Part shown: positions 51,732 to 58,590 of the stretch, piece after piece | How the letters are laid out: every line of letters begins with the position of its first letter | How positions within the stretch are numbered: position 1 is the first letter of the stretch | DNA from: CALROG01 sp943369755 | GTDB taxonomy: Bacteria; Pseudomonadota; Gammaproteobacteria; Burkholderiales; Burkholderiaceae_C | Assembly (NCBI GenBank): GCA_943369755.1 | Contig: CALROG020000025.1 | Coordinates: forward strand, 1-58,590 | Direction of reading: 5' to 3' | DNA: 58,590 bases | Position numbers and translations under genes: made by a program | Notes under the pieces: generated by a model | Seen by the model: only the letters and a program-made list of their open reading frames with translations | What the model was told of the DNA's origin: nothing | Database searches by the model: none

Positions 51732-51759
51732 CCCCTGTCAACCTTGACAGGGGTTTTTT
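51732..51759 (+). terminator. Orphan intrinsic terminator between divergent genes
   Basis: A perfect 10-bp inverted repeat CCCCTGTCAA (51732-51741) and TTGACAGGGG (51744-51753) with a CC loop, then TTTTTT. It acts on the plus strand, but no plus-strand gene lies between here and the minus-strand esterase; see findings. Confidence 0.85.
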
Positions 51760-51794
51760 CCATCTCCTGAAGCCAATCAGTAGTATGAAACAGC

Positions 51795-51823
51795 TTGACA
51801 CGTTTGGTACTTTTGAATGTAAT
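51795..51823 (+). promoter_or_regulatory. Strong sigma70-type promoter of the type I secretion gene
   Basis: A perfect -35 TTGACA (51795-51800), a 17-bp spacer and -10 TGTAAT (51818-51823). Transcription should begin near 51830, about 34 nt before the TTG start of the ABC transporter. The surrounding 80 bp are clearly richer in A and T than the rest of the window. Confidence 0.75.
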
Positions 51824-51863
51824 TTGAAGTTTTTTTAGTCGCCAAAGCGACAAAGTAGTTATC

Positions 51864-53987
51864 TTGAATAACAAAGAGCTGGTCTGGGTTTTGGGGTCTA
51901 GCTGTGCCTTGCACCGCATCCCGTTTGAGCCCCAATTGCTGCTGTCACAACACGCGCCGCCCTATAGCGCTGCCACCGTCGTGTCTGCCGCGCGGGCGTT
52001 GGGCTTTCTGGCCGAGCAGCGGCCCCTGGCGCTGCGCGCCCTGCGCCAGGCCAAGGGCTCCGTGGTGCTGCTGCTCAAGCCCGCCGAAGGCCAGCCTTCC
52101 CTGGGCCTGCTATTGAGTGCCACAGACGAGCAGATTTCCTGGTACCCGGCAGGCATGGCCGAGCCGGTAACCCATAGCCTGGCTGAGTTTGCCCAGCGCT
52201 ACAGCGGCCAGGCCATCACCCTGCACAAGCGCCCCGAAGCCGCCAACGACCCAGACCAACCCACCGCCCGCCCTTTTGGCTTTGGCTGGTTTGTGCCCGA
52301 GCTGCTGAAACACCGCAAAGTCTGGCGCGACGTGCTGGGTGCCAGCCTGGTGTTGCAACTGCTGGCGCTGGGCCTGCCGCTGTTCACCCAGGCCATCATC
52401 GACAAAGTCGTCGTACATCAGACCGAAAGCACGCTGATTGCCCTGTCGGTGGGCATGGCCCTGTTCATGGTGTTCACCGCGGTGCTGACCTGGGTGCGCC
52501 AGTACCTGGTGCTGCACACCGGCAACCGGGTTGACGCGGTGCTGGCCGCCACCGTGTTTGACCACCTGTTCAAGCTGCCACCGCGCTACTTTCAAAACCG
52601 CCCCACCGGCGTGATTGCTGCGCGCCTGCACGGGATCGAGACCATTAGGGAGTTTGTCAGCTCCGCCGCCGTGACCCTGATTCTGGACATCCCGTTCCTG
52701 CTGATCGCCGTGGCCGTGATGTTCTATTACTCGGTGTCCCTGACCCTGGTGGCGCTGGGCGTGCTGGGCCTGATCACGCTGCTGTCGGCGTTGGTGGCAC
52801 CGGTGTTCCAGCGTCGGCTGAACGAGCAGTTTTTGATGGGCGCGCGCAACCAGGCCTTCTTGACGGAATACATCGCCGGGTTTGAAACCGTTAAAAGCCT
52901 GCAGTTTGAGCCCCAGCTCAAAGCGCGTTATGCGGACTATTTGTCCAGCTACCTGCAGTCGGGCTTTCGCACCAAGCAAATTGGCAACACCTACAACGTG
53001 GCCGCCACCACGCTGGAGCAAGCCATGACGCTGATGATCCTGGTAGGCGGGGCCTGGATCGTCATGCACCCCAGCCCCGACAAAGCGGTGTTCACCATCG
53101 GCATGCTGGTGGCGTTTCAGATGTTTGCCGGCAAGCTTAGCCAGCCCGTGATGCGGCTGGTGGGGCTGTGGCAGCAGTTCCAGCAGGCTCGCCTGGCGGT
53201 GGAGCGCCTGGGTGACCTGATGAACGCACCGCCCGAGCCCTACAGCCTGACGCCGTCACGCCAGGTGCAGGGCGAAGGGCGCATTGAGATTGACGACGTG
53301 TCGTTTCGCTATGGCGAAGACCGGCCTTACCTGTACCAAGGCTTGACGCTGGCCATTGAGCCGGGCCGCACCATTGCCATCATGGGGCCCAGCGGCAGCG
53401 GCAAGAGCACGCTGGCCAAGCTGCTGCAGGGCTTTTACTGGCCCAGCAGCGGGCAGATTCGGGTGGACGGGGTGGACATCCGCCACTTGAGCGCCAACGA
53501 GCTGCGCGCCAGCTTTGGCGTGGTGCCGCAAGAGACCATGCTGTTCAGCGGCACGATCTACGACAACCTGATCATGGCCAACGCCCACGCCACGTTTGAG
53601 CAAGTGGTGCAGGCCTGCAAGATGGCTGAAATTCACAGCGCCATTGAAGCCCTGCCCCAGGGTTACCAAACCGCCATTGGCGAGCGCGGCGCGGGGCTGA
53701 GCGGCGGCCAAAAGCAGCGCCTGGCGATTGCCCGTGCCCTGCTCAAGCGCCCCCGGGTGCTGATATTTGACGAAGCCACCAGCGCGCTGGACTCAGAAAC
53801 CGCCGAGCACTTTGCAAAAACCATCAATGCACTGAAGGGCAAGGTGACGATGCTGTTTATTACGCATGCAATACCCAAGGGCTTGCGGCTGGATGAGGTG
53901 ATTCAGATTGGGCGCGAAGGGGCTTCGCGGCTGAAGTCGGTGCCATCGGATGCAGCAAAAAATTCAGAGAGCCCAGTCAGGGTTTGA
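51864..53987 (+). CDS. Type I secretion ABC transporter (HlyB/RtxB-like)
   Basis: A 707-residue transporter. Residues 1-125 form a C39 peptidase-like domain lacking the catalytic Cys, as in HlyB, where it docks RTX substrates. Six helices follow (about 150-440, beginning after FVPELLKHRKVWRDVLGASL), then the ATPase with Walker A GPSGSGKSTLAKLL near residue 508, signature LSGGQKQRLAIARALL near 611, and Walker B RVLIFDEATSALDSE. The TTG start is inferred because no in-frame ATG precedes the domain. The HlyD-type adaptor and TolC are not in the window. Its substrate is probably the very large protein starting at 56603. Confidence 0.9.
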   Translation: MNNKELVWVLGSSCALHRIPFEPQLLLSQHAPPYSAATVVSAARALGFLAEQRPLALRALRQAKGSVVLLLKPAEGQPSLGLLLSATDEQISWYPAGMAEPVTHSLAEFAQRYSGQAITLHKRPEAANDPDQPTARPFGFGWFVPELLKHRKVWRDVLGASLVLQLLALGLPLFTQAIIDKVVVHQTESTLIALSVGMALFMVFTAVLTWVRQYLVLHTGNRVDAVLAATVFDHLFKLPPRYFQNRPTGVIAARLHGIETIREFVSSAAVTLILDIPFLLIAVAVMFYYSVSLTLVALGVLGLITLLSALVAPVFQRRLNEQFLMGARNQAFLTEYIAGFETVKSLQFEPQLKARYADYLSSYLQSGFRTKQIGNTYNVAATTLEQAMTLMILVGGAWIVMHPSPDKAVFTIGMLVAFQMFAGKLSQPVMRLVGLWQQFQQARLAVERLGDLMNAPPEPYSLTPSRQVQGEGRIEIDDVSFRYGEDRPYLYQGLTLAIEPGRTIAIMGPSGSGKSTLAKLLQGFYWPSSGQIRVDGVDIRHLSANELRASFGVVPQETMLFSGTIYDNLIMANAHATFEQVVQACKMAEIHSAIEALPQGYQTAIGERGAGLSGGQKQRLAIARALLKRPRVLIFDEATSALDSETAEHFAKTINALKGKVTMLFITHAIPKGLRLDEVIQIGREGASRLKSVPSDAAKNSESPVRV

Positions 53988-54138
53988 CGTCTTTGGTTTA
54001 GGAGAAACATCTTGTTTAGTTAACTCGCACTTGTAGTTCTCTATTTGACCGGTCTTCATGCGGGACTCGCACGCGAGTGCCGGTCACATGGAACATAAAC
54101 CTCTTCTTGTAACTTCAGTCAATCCTCGGAATACGGCC

Positions 54139-54765
54139 ATGAATAGCTTTCGTCAACTGCAACGCAGTGTTTACCTCTTGTTGGTTGCAGGCGCTGCTCT
54201 GCTTTCGGCTTGTGGCACGAGACCCATCGCAATGGGATTAGTCGAGAAGCCGAGCTCGCCTACAAACTCCGTTCATGTGCTGTATGTGGACAGCCGACTA
54301 AGCTCGGGAAAAGACACGCTGTCTAGTTCAACCTCATCCGTCCTGTATCGGCTTGGCTATTTTGATATAGGCAACCGGATTACAAAAATAGCACCTGAGC
54401 TTCTCGTCAAACGCGGCTTGTCGGCAGGCAGCACGACTATGAGAGAAGAAGTCTTTGCTGGAGGAGGCATGCTGGAACTCAATGCGAATTACGCCTCTGG
54501 CAAGCATCCCAGATTGTTGACTCTGTACTTTACAGGTGGGCAGTCACGAGACTATGGCGGGCCGGGTGCCACCATGACCTTGCAAGCTCAGTTCCGAGAA
54601 ATGAATACATACAAGCTCTACTGGAAGGGGGAATACAGCAACACAGTTAGGGATACCCTTTTTGGGGGCGTCAAGTTTGATGACAGCTTTGTTCAGACCA
54701 TGCTAGAACAGGTATTCGCGGATATGGAAACGTTCGAATTGCTCCCAACCGGAAAACAAAAGTAG
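54139..54765 (+). CDS. Putative lipoprotein, unknown family
   Basis: A 208-residue protein with a lipoprotein signal (SVYLLLVAGAALLSACG). The mature part is mixed alpha/beta with VHVLYVDSRLSSGKDTLSSS, RLGYFDIGNRITKIAPELLV and FVQTMLEQVFADMETFELLP. I do not recognise the family. It follows the secretion ATPase after a 151-bp gap with a GGACTCGCACGCGAGTGCC-type inverted repeat near 54062-54080 and no T-run. Base composition is poorer in G and C than the division cluster. ATG at 54139 is chosen because the signal peptide then starts within five residues. It is followed after 13 bp by the next lipoprotein. Confidence 0.6.
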   Translation: MNSFRQLQRSVYLLLVAGAALLSACGTRPIAMGLVEKPSSPTNSVHVLYVDSRLSSGKDTLSSSTSSVLYRLGYFDIGNRITKIAPELLVKRGLSAGSTTMREEVFAGGGMLELNANYASGKHPRLLTLYFTGGQSRDYGGPGATMTLQAQFREMNTYKLYWKGEYSNTVRDTLFGGVKFDDSFVQTMLEQVFADMETFELLPTGKQK

Positions 54766-54778
54766 CCTGAACGTCACC

Positions 54779-55240
54779 ATGATCAATCGCCGAGCATTTC
54801 TGCTACTGCCGCCCGTCGGGCTACTGGGTGCGTGCACCACAGTGTCAGAAGGCCAGACCATGACTTTGCAGTCCCTAGCAGCGGACAAAGCCAACATCTA
54901 CATTTATCGACATGGCAGATTTTTCGACCAATTCAAATCTTGCGAAATTGAGTTGAATCAACAGCCTCAGGGGCTTCTGTATGAAGCTTCCTACCTTCTC
55001 TTTCAGTTGCCAGCTGGAAAGCACTTCTTCAAGGCGAAATCTGGGTTTTTGATACCGAGTCATGGGCGCGAGATCGCAGTGGAAGCAGGAAAAAACTACT
55101 TTCTGGAAGTCGAATACAGCTACGCCGTCGCTGGGCTCATCACGTTCACCAGCGTCCACATTTTTCCTGTGCAGCAAGATAAGGCGCTGCGGGTACTGAG
55201 CGGTTTGAAAAATGCGCTTGAACTGGCCCCGAAAAACTAA
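54779..55240 (+). CDS. DUF2846-like lipoprotein
   Basis: A 153-residue predicted lipoprotein (signal FLLLPPVGLLGACTTV). The mature part has ANIYIYRHGRFFDQFKSCEI, FQLPAGKHFFKAKSGF and EAGKNYFLEVEYSYAVAGLI, the layout of DUF2846 proteins, which are beta-rich envelope lipoproteins of unknown role. The spacing (13 bp after the previous gene, 4 bp before the next) makes co-transcription with the neighbouring small genes likely. Family assignment is by pattern only. Confidence 0.65.
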   Translation: MINRRAFLLLPPVGLLGACTTVSEGQTMTLQSLAADKANIYIYRHGRFFDQFKSCEIELNQQPQGLLYEASYLLFQLPAGKHFFKAKSGFLIPSHGREIAVEAGKNYFLEVEYSYAVAGLITFTSVHIFPVQQDKALRVLSGLKNALELAPKN

Positions 55241-55244
55241 AAAT

Positions 55245-55727
55245 ATGAGTAGTGCTGACGGAACAAGCGCACGCTTTCGCTACAGCGAAGCGCATTACCC
55301 CAGCACAGACTATTTCCCGGACAACAACGATGCCAACAACCAGGCCAACTCACCGGCCCTGCCGGTCGCCCCGCCGCTGCCTACACCCAAACTCATACCG
55401 TCGAAGCCGGGCCACAGGCAGTGCAGAAGAGTGAGACGCTATGAATTTCATTGTGGTTCACGCGTGTTCGGTGCGGGCATCCGCATCGACGCCCCCCAAG
55501 CTCGCCCCGAGATTCTGATTGCGCAGGTGATGAGCGAGCAGGCGGTCTACCGGGACCCACAGATCGCTGCCCGCGCAGCGATGAAGAAAATATGGTGCGA
55601 GAACGGCAAGGTGGTGGAGATCAGTCTCGGCATCAACCGCCCAAGCGAGATGCGCAATGTCGGCGGCTTTGTTCGCAAGATGGGGGATGCGAAAGTGGGC
55701 GTGAACTTTGTGAAAGGTACAGTATGA
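55245..55727 (+). CDS. Small unknown protein, possibly a decayed or chimeric gene
   Basis: A 160-residue frame. The first half (RFRYSEAHYPSTDYFPDN, PALPVAPPLPTPKLIP) is low-complexity and looks like a piece of a larger repeat protein. The second half (from VRRYEFHCGSRVFGAGIRID, GTG at 55429) is more regular, with QAVYRDPQIAARAAMKKIWC. In another frame at about 55379-55408 the peptide YTQTHTVEAG resembles the start of a LysM unit. It overlaps the next gene by ATGA, so at least the second half is probably translated. Function unknown; the shorter start (55429) is a fair alternative. Confidence 0.4.
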   Translation: MSSADGTSARFRYSEAHYPSTDYFPDNNDANNQANSPALPVAPPLPTPKLIPSKPGHRQCRRVRRYEFHCGSRVFGAGIRIDAPQARPEILIAQVMSEQAVYRDPQIAARAAMKKIWCENGKVVEISLGINRPSEMRNVGGFVRKMGDAKVGVNFVKGTV

Positions 55728-56584
55728 AATCTACGATGGCGCTATCGGTCGGCAAGAGTGGACAAGGCGCTCTAGGCCAATGCAGTAGCGAAACAAGCAA
55801 GAGTGTTAGTGCCTCGCTCGCAATTCGTGTCCTGACGCAGTGGTTGTCGATTGCAGCAATCGCGTTGATGACCGCATCCTGCACACAAGCACAACCCGGC
55901 CACAACTACAGCGGCTTTACGGACCTGCGCTACTACCGTAACAGCCCGGATGACGTGGTCACCCTGAAGGTGCCCAATGGCTACATTGACTACGATGTGG
56001 TGGGTGGGCAGCCGCGCAAAGACGTCGAGTTTCAGATGTTCTTTACGGCTGAAACTACAACGCTGAATCCACGTAGCAGGGAAAACAACCAATCGTTTGA
56101 ATTTCCCGGCAATCTGACGCAGCAGATCAGCTTCAATATTCATTCGGGGTCTCAAATGCCGCCCAGTGAGCGGGCCGAACGGGTGCAGAAAATTCTGAGG
56201 ATACCGTTGGGGCAACCGATGCGGCCCTGCACTCGGAACCTCCAACCCACAACGCGGTTCGGACTAGAGCGCTACGTTATCGACCCCACTAGCTGTCCCA
56301 AAATCGGCCCCAGACTCCGCGACGATGTTCTCGTGGAGCGAGATAACCGCGGCGACCTCAAGACCGTGATCCAGTGCATGCCCGAAGATGTCTTAGATAG
56401 CGGGGAACATGTTAGAGAGGGTCGTATCGAGCGCTACAACCCGCAATGTGAGCAGGCCTATCAATTTGAGGAACTCAACGCTCACGTCACCATTTTTTAT
56501 CCGCGCGATTACAACAAGGACTGGAAAGGTCTACAGCAGCGTATTAATGCGCTGTTGATGTCTTTTGTACAAACCAAGCAATAA
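55724..56584 (+). CDS. Putative lipoprotein, unknown family
   Basis: A 286-residue protein. Unusually, about 30 polar residues precede a signal-like stretch ending IAAIALMTASC, which fits a lipobox; an internal start nearer that stretch is possible but no better ATG is visible. The mature part includes SGFTDLRYYRNSPDDVVTLK, PNGYIDYDVVGGQPRKDVEF, FEFPGNLTQQISFNIHSG and a Cys-containing C-terminal half (CTRNLQPTTRFGLERYVIDP, then SCPKIGP). No family recognised. It starts within the stop of the preceding gene and ends 18 bp before the giant secreted-type protein, suggesting one operon. Confidence 0.6.
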   Translation: MKSTMALSVGKSGQGALGQCSSETSKSVSASLAIRVLTQWLSIAAIALMTASCTQAQPGHNYSGFTDLRYYRNSPDDVVTLKVPNGYIDYDVVGGQPRKDVEFQMFFTAETTTLNPRSRENNQSFEFPGNLTQQISFNIHSGSQMPPSERAERVQKILRIPLGQPMRPCTRNLQPTTRFGLERYVIDPTSCPKIGPRLRDDVLVERDNRGDLKTVIQCMPEDVLDSGEHVREGRIERYNPQCEQAYQFEELNAHVTIFYPRDYNKDWKGLQQRINALLMSFVQTKQ

Positions 56585-56602
56585 GAAAAGAAGCGAATAA
56601 CC

Positions 56603-58590
56603 ATGCCTCAGCTCACAGCAACCAATCTTTCGGTACTTCAGAACTACGCGACGGCCGGCCAGCGTGAGCGCTACTGGAGCTACCTCAAAGCCCTCGGCGA
56701 CCCCTATGCCGCCCGGGCACTGGAGGTGGTCCGCAATGACGGCAACTTTGGCCAGATGGCTAACACGCATGCGGCGGCAGCGGTGCCAGCGAGCAGGAGC
56801 ACCGAATTCACAGAGGAGGCATGGAACGAATTTGGCGTTAAGTTGATGAGAGCTGATCTTGCGGCTCGAGAGTCCCTATTTGATCGCAACACCGGCGATC
56901 GGGGCCTCACGCTTTCACTGGAAACAATCCGCACCTATCACCGCGCGGACTTTTTTTTGAGGGAAGGACTGCCTGCGACTGCCTGGACGCTCGAACCCAT
57001 CCTCGGGGGCATGATCGATTCGGGCAATCCGGCTCAACTGGCCTTCGCAAAAACCTACTGGGATCTGGCTATCAGCGGCCCGGCGGGGTACACCTTGGCT
57101 TCAGCCTGGGCACCAAGCTCTGCCGCAGTGTCGGGCGGGGTGTGGAATGCCATCAGGATGTCTGCTGAGAATACCTATTTGTTCTTGCAATACGATGGGC
57201 GCAACGCTGCACGCAATCCGGATTTCATCAGGGGTTGGGCCTACGACAGCAGTACCGGCAGTTGGGCAAGCACGACTGGCCCGGTCGGTGGAGGTGTTGT
57301 CATCATTCAGCCTACGGCAGCACAGAAGCAGATTCTTGATGCTGATCGCCTGTACCGTCAAAACCGGCTCAACGATCCCAGCCGATTCCAGCGTGATCCA
57401 CTCGATACGCTGACGCCGACAAATGCGCGATCGTTGGCCTCGCTAGATCTGGATCCCAGTCAGATACTCAACCCAAGCGCGAACGCGATAGCTACGGCAT
57501 TGGGCGATGCTGCGGCGGGGGATTATTACAGCGCCCAAGCGAGCAATGGTGGTGGCGTAAGCGGTACCGTTCCCCAAGCGGTGTATGACGGCATCCGCAG
57601 TGAGTTGGTTGGTAAAGATCTCAACGCGGCTGATACCTACAAGTTGGATGGTGTCGTGTACGTGGACTTCTTGGATGGGGACCGTTTAGCCATTGATTCC
57701 TTGGGGCGTGTTGCGACGGTAAAAACTTTAGCGTCTGCCGCTGGATCGGTGCAAACGATCAGCACCGACTTTGATCAAAGCAAGGTCGTCGCGACAAATC
57801 TCCCGGGTGGAGCAGGTAGCCTTGTTGCTCTAAATGCCGTAGGCATCAAGATCGGTGAAATTGGTGCATCTTCTATTGGTAATCTGGTGTCATTGGAATT
57901 CACGGCTCCCGGCATAGTTGGGAAGCGCACTGAGTTTTCCATAGATTCGGCCGGCATCGAGCGCATATCTGTGACGGACGGCGCCGGAGTGTTGATCAGC
58001 GCTTCAAGCCTGCAGCGCTTCGACGACGCCAGCAGTATCCAAACCACCACTACGCCAGACGGCAAAGTGGTGCAAAGGAGTTTCGACACCAATAACCTGC
58101 CAGTAGGTACCATTACCAACACCCCCGACGGTGCAGGGGGCGTTAGCCGCACGATAGAAACCATAGTGGATGGCAAGGCCATCCGAATCGTTCAACAAGC
58201 CAGCGCAGCCGTGCTTGCCGACGGTGAACAAGCCGGGGACTTCGATACCGCCTCGCTTAGCGTGAATGGCCAGACAGGCCCCAGCCAGGCGAGCATCATC
58301 GCCTCCCTGGACGACGCGAACTTCAACGCCCGCGACATCCTTCTGGCAAACGGCCAGGTGCGCGCAATCTTCGACACCGCAGTGGCCGATGTGCCTGCTA
58401 CGCCGCCGTCTCCAACCCTGACCGCCAGCACCCTTTCCGCCCTGATCAGCCTGATCCAGGCCATGGAAAGCGGCAAGCCATTTCCCATTCTCAGCGGCAC
58501 CATCAACCTGGCGCGCACCTTGAGCCCCGCCAATACCGCGCTGGCCGGCGTGGGTGCAGGCCTGAACGGCTTGGCCAACCTCTCGGCCCT
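56603..58590 (+). CDS. Large secreted-type protein, N-terminal part (runs off the window)
   Basis: Open without a stop for 662 codons to the window edge, so the C-terminus and any secretion signal are unseen. There is no Sec signal peptide. The N-terminus (LSVLQNYATAGQRERYWSYL, KALGDPYAARALEVV) is helical; later parts are rich in Gly, Ser, Thr, Asp and beta-strand-like, for example DAADTYKL-type runs (LNAADTYKLDGVVYVDFLDG) and VQRSFDTNNLPVGTITNTPD. I recall similar very large proteins beside type I ABC transporters in Comamonadaceae. No RTX nonapeptide is visible yet. The likely role is a type I secreted adhesin or calcium-binding protein, inferred from size, composition and neighbours. Confidence 0.65.
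   Translation, partial: MPQLTATNLSVLQNYATAGQRERYWSYLKALGDPYAARALEVVRNDGNFGQMANTHAAAAVPASRSTEFTEEAWNEFGVKLMRADLAARESLFDRNTGDRGLTLSLETIRTYHRADFFLREGLPATAWTLEPILGGMIDSGNPAQLAFAKTYWDLAISGPAGYTLASAWAPSSAAVSGGVWNAIRMSAENTYLFLQYDGRNAARNPDFIRGWAYDSSTGSWASTTGPVGGGVVIIQPTAAQKQILDADRLYRQNRLNDPSRFQRDPLDTLTPTNARSLASLDLDPSQILNPSANAIATALGDAAAGDYYSAQASNGGGVSGTVPQAVYDGIRSELVGKDLNAADTYKLDGVVYVDFLDGDRLAIDSLGRVATVKTLASAAGSVQTISTDFDQSKVVATNLPGGAGSLVALNAVGIKIGEIGASSIGNLVSLEFTAPGIVGKRTEFSIDSAGIERISVTDGAGVLISASSLQRFDDASSIQTTTTPDGKVVQRSFDTNNLPVGTITNTPDGAGGVSRTIETIVDGKAIRIVQQASAAVLADGEQAGDFDTASLSVNGQTGPSQASIIASLDDANFNARDILLANGQVRAIFDTAVADVPATPPSPTLTASTLSALISLIQAMESGKPFPILSGTINLARTLSPANTALAGVGAGLNGLANLSA

Overview
The window looks like a chromosomal segment of a GC-rich betaproteobacterium, most likely family Comamonadaceae (Rhodoferax/Polaromonas/Acidovorax-like). 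The grounds are the gene order mraZ-rsmH-ftsL-ftsI-murE-murF-mraY-murD-ftsW-murG-murC-ddl-ftsQ-ftsA-ftsZ-lpxC, the neighbourhood dapF-DUF484-xerC, a single-Cys DksA, and two dispersed short repeat families that I associate with this family. The assignment is from gene content and protein style, not from a search.

Layout. 1-2264: tail of an M48 peptidase, a convergent flavoprotein, and the RNase P RNA gene (rnpB). 2265-7551 (minus strand): a five-gene glycan-tailoring cassette with a membrane glycosyltransferase, a sugar aminotransferase, a GtrB-like glycosyltransferase, a WxcM-like acetyltransferase/ketoisomerase fusion and a GtrA flippase. Together they could make a dTDP-3-acetamido-3,6-dideoxyhexose, load it on undecaprenyl phosphate, flip it and transfer it to a surface glycan. 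7590-10003: an S4-domain protein lacking the pseudouridine synthase aspartate, and a Nudix/metallo-beta-lactamase fusion. 10050-19936: dapF, DUF484, xerC, a 7TM-DISM protein with a degenerate GGDEF domain, rlmI, a COG0523 zinc-type GTPase, dksA with a long histone-H1-like tail, and a STAS-domain protein.

20109-38625 is the complete division and cell wall (dcw) cluster with lpxC. It is headed by a promoter and four GTG-containing MraZ boxes spaced exactly 10 bp apart. Nearly every gene overlaps or abuts the next. Exceptions are repeat-filled gaps (rsmH/ftsL, ftsA/ftsZ, lpxC/next gene) and a 43-nt near-perfect hairpin over the ftsW stop codon. An intrinsic terminator follows ftsZ.

38717-41136: a small membrane protein, ruvC, a CdsA-family enzyme and a PlsC acyltransferase. 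41259-46408: three tandem lipoproteins built from shared modules; two have 5' ends that are about 98% identical, a sign of recent duplication. 46422-51630 (minus strand): a probable operon of an esterase, an RNB ribonuclease, a TonB-like protein, aroE and mtgA. 51732-58590: a strong promoter, a type I secretion ABC transporter, four small, mostly lipoprotein genes, and the start of a very large secreted-type protein that runs off the window.

The most unusual signals are a ~50-bp repeat (six clear copies, one tentative) that lies mostly inside genes and is translated in frame; an ~85-bp intergenic repeat that supplies start or stop codons; the ftsW/murG hairpin; the modular lipoprotein family; and the type I secretion locus. 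No CRISPR array, tRNA, rRNA, insertion sequence or phage gene was seen.
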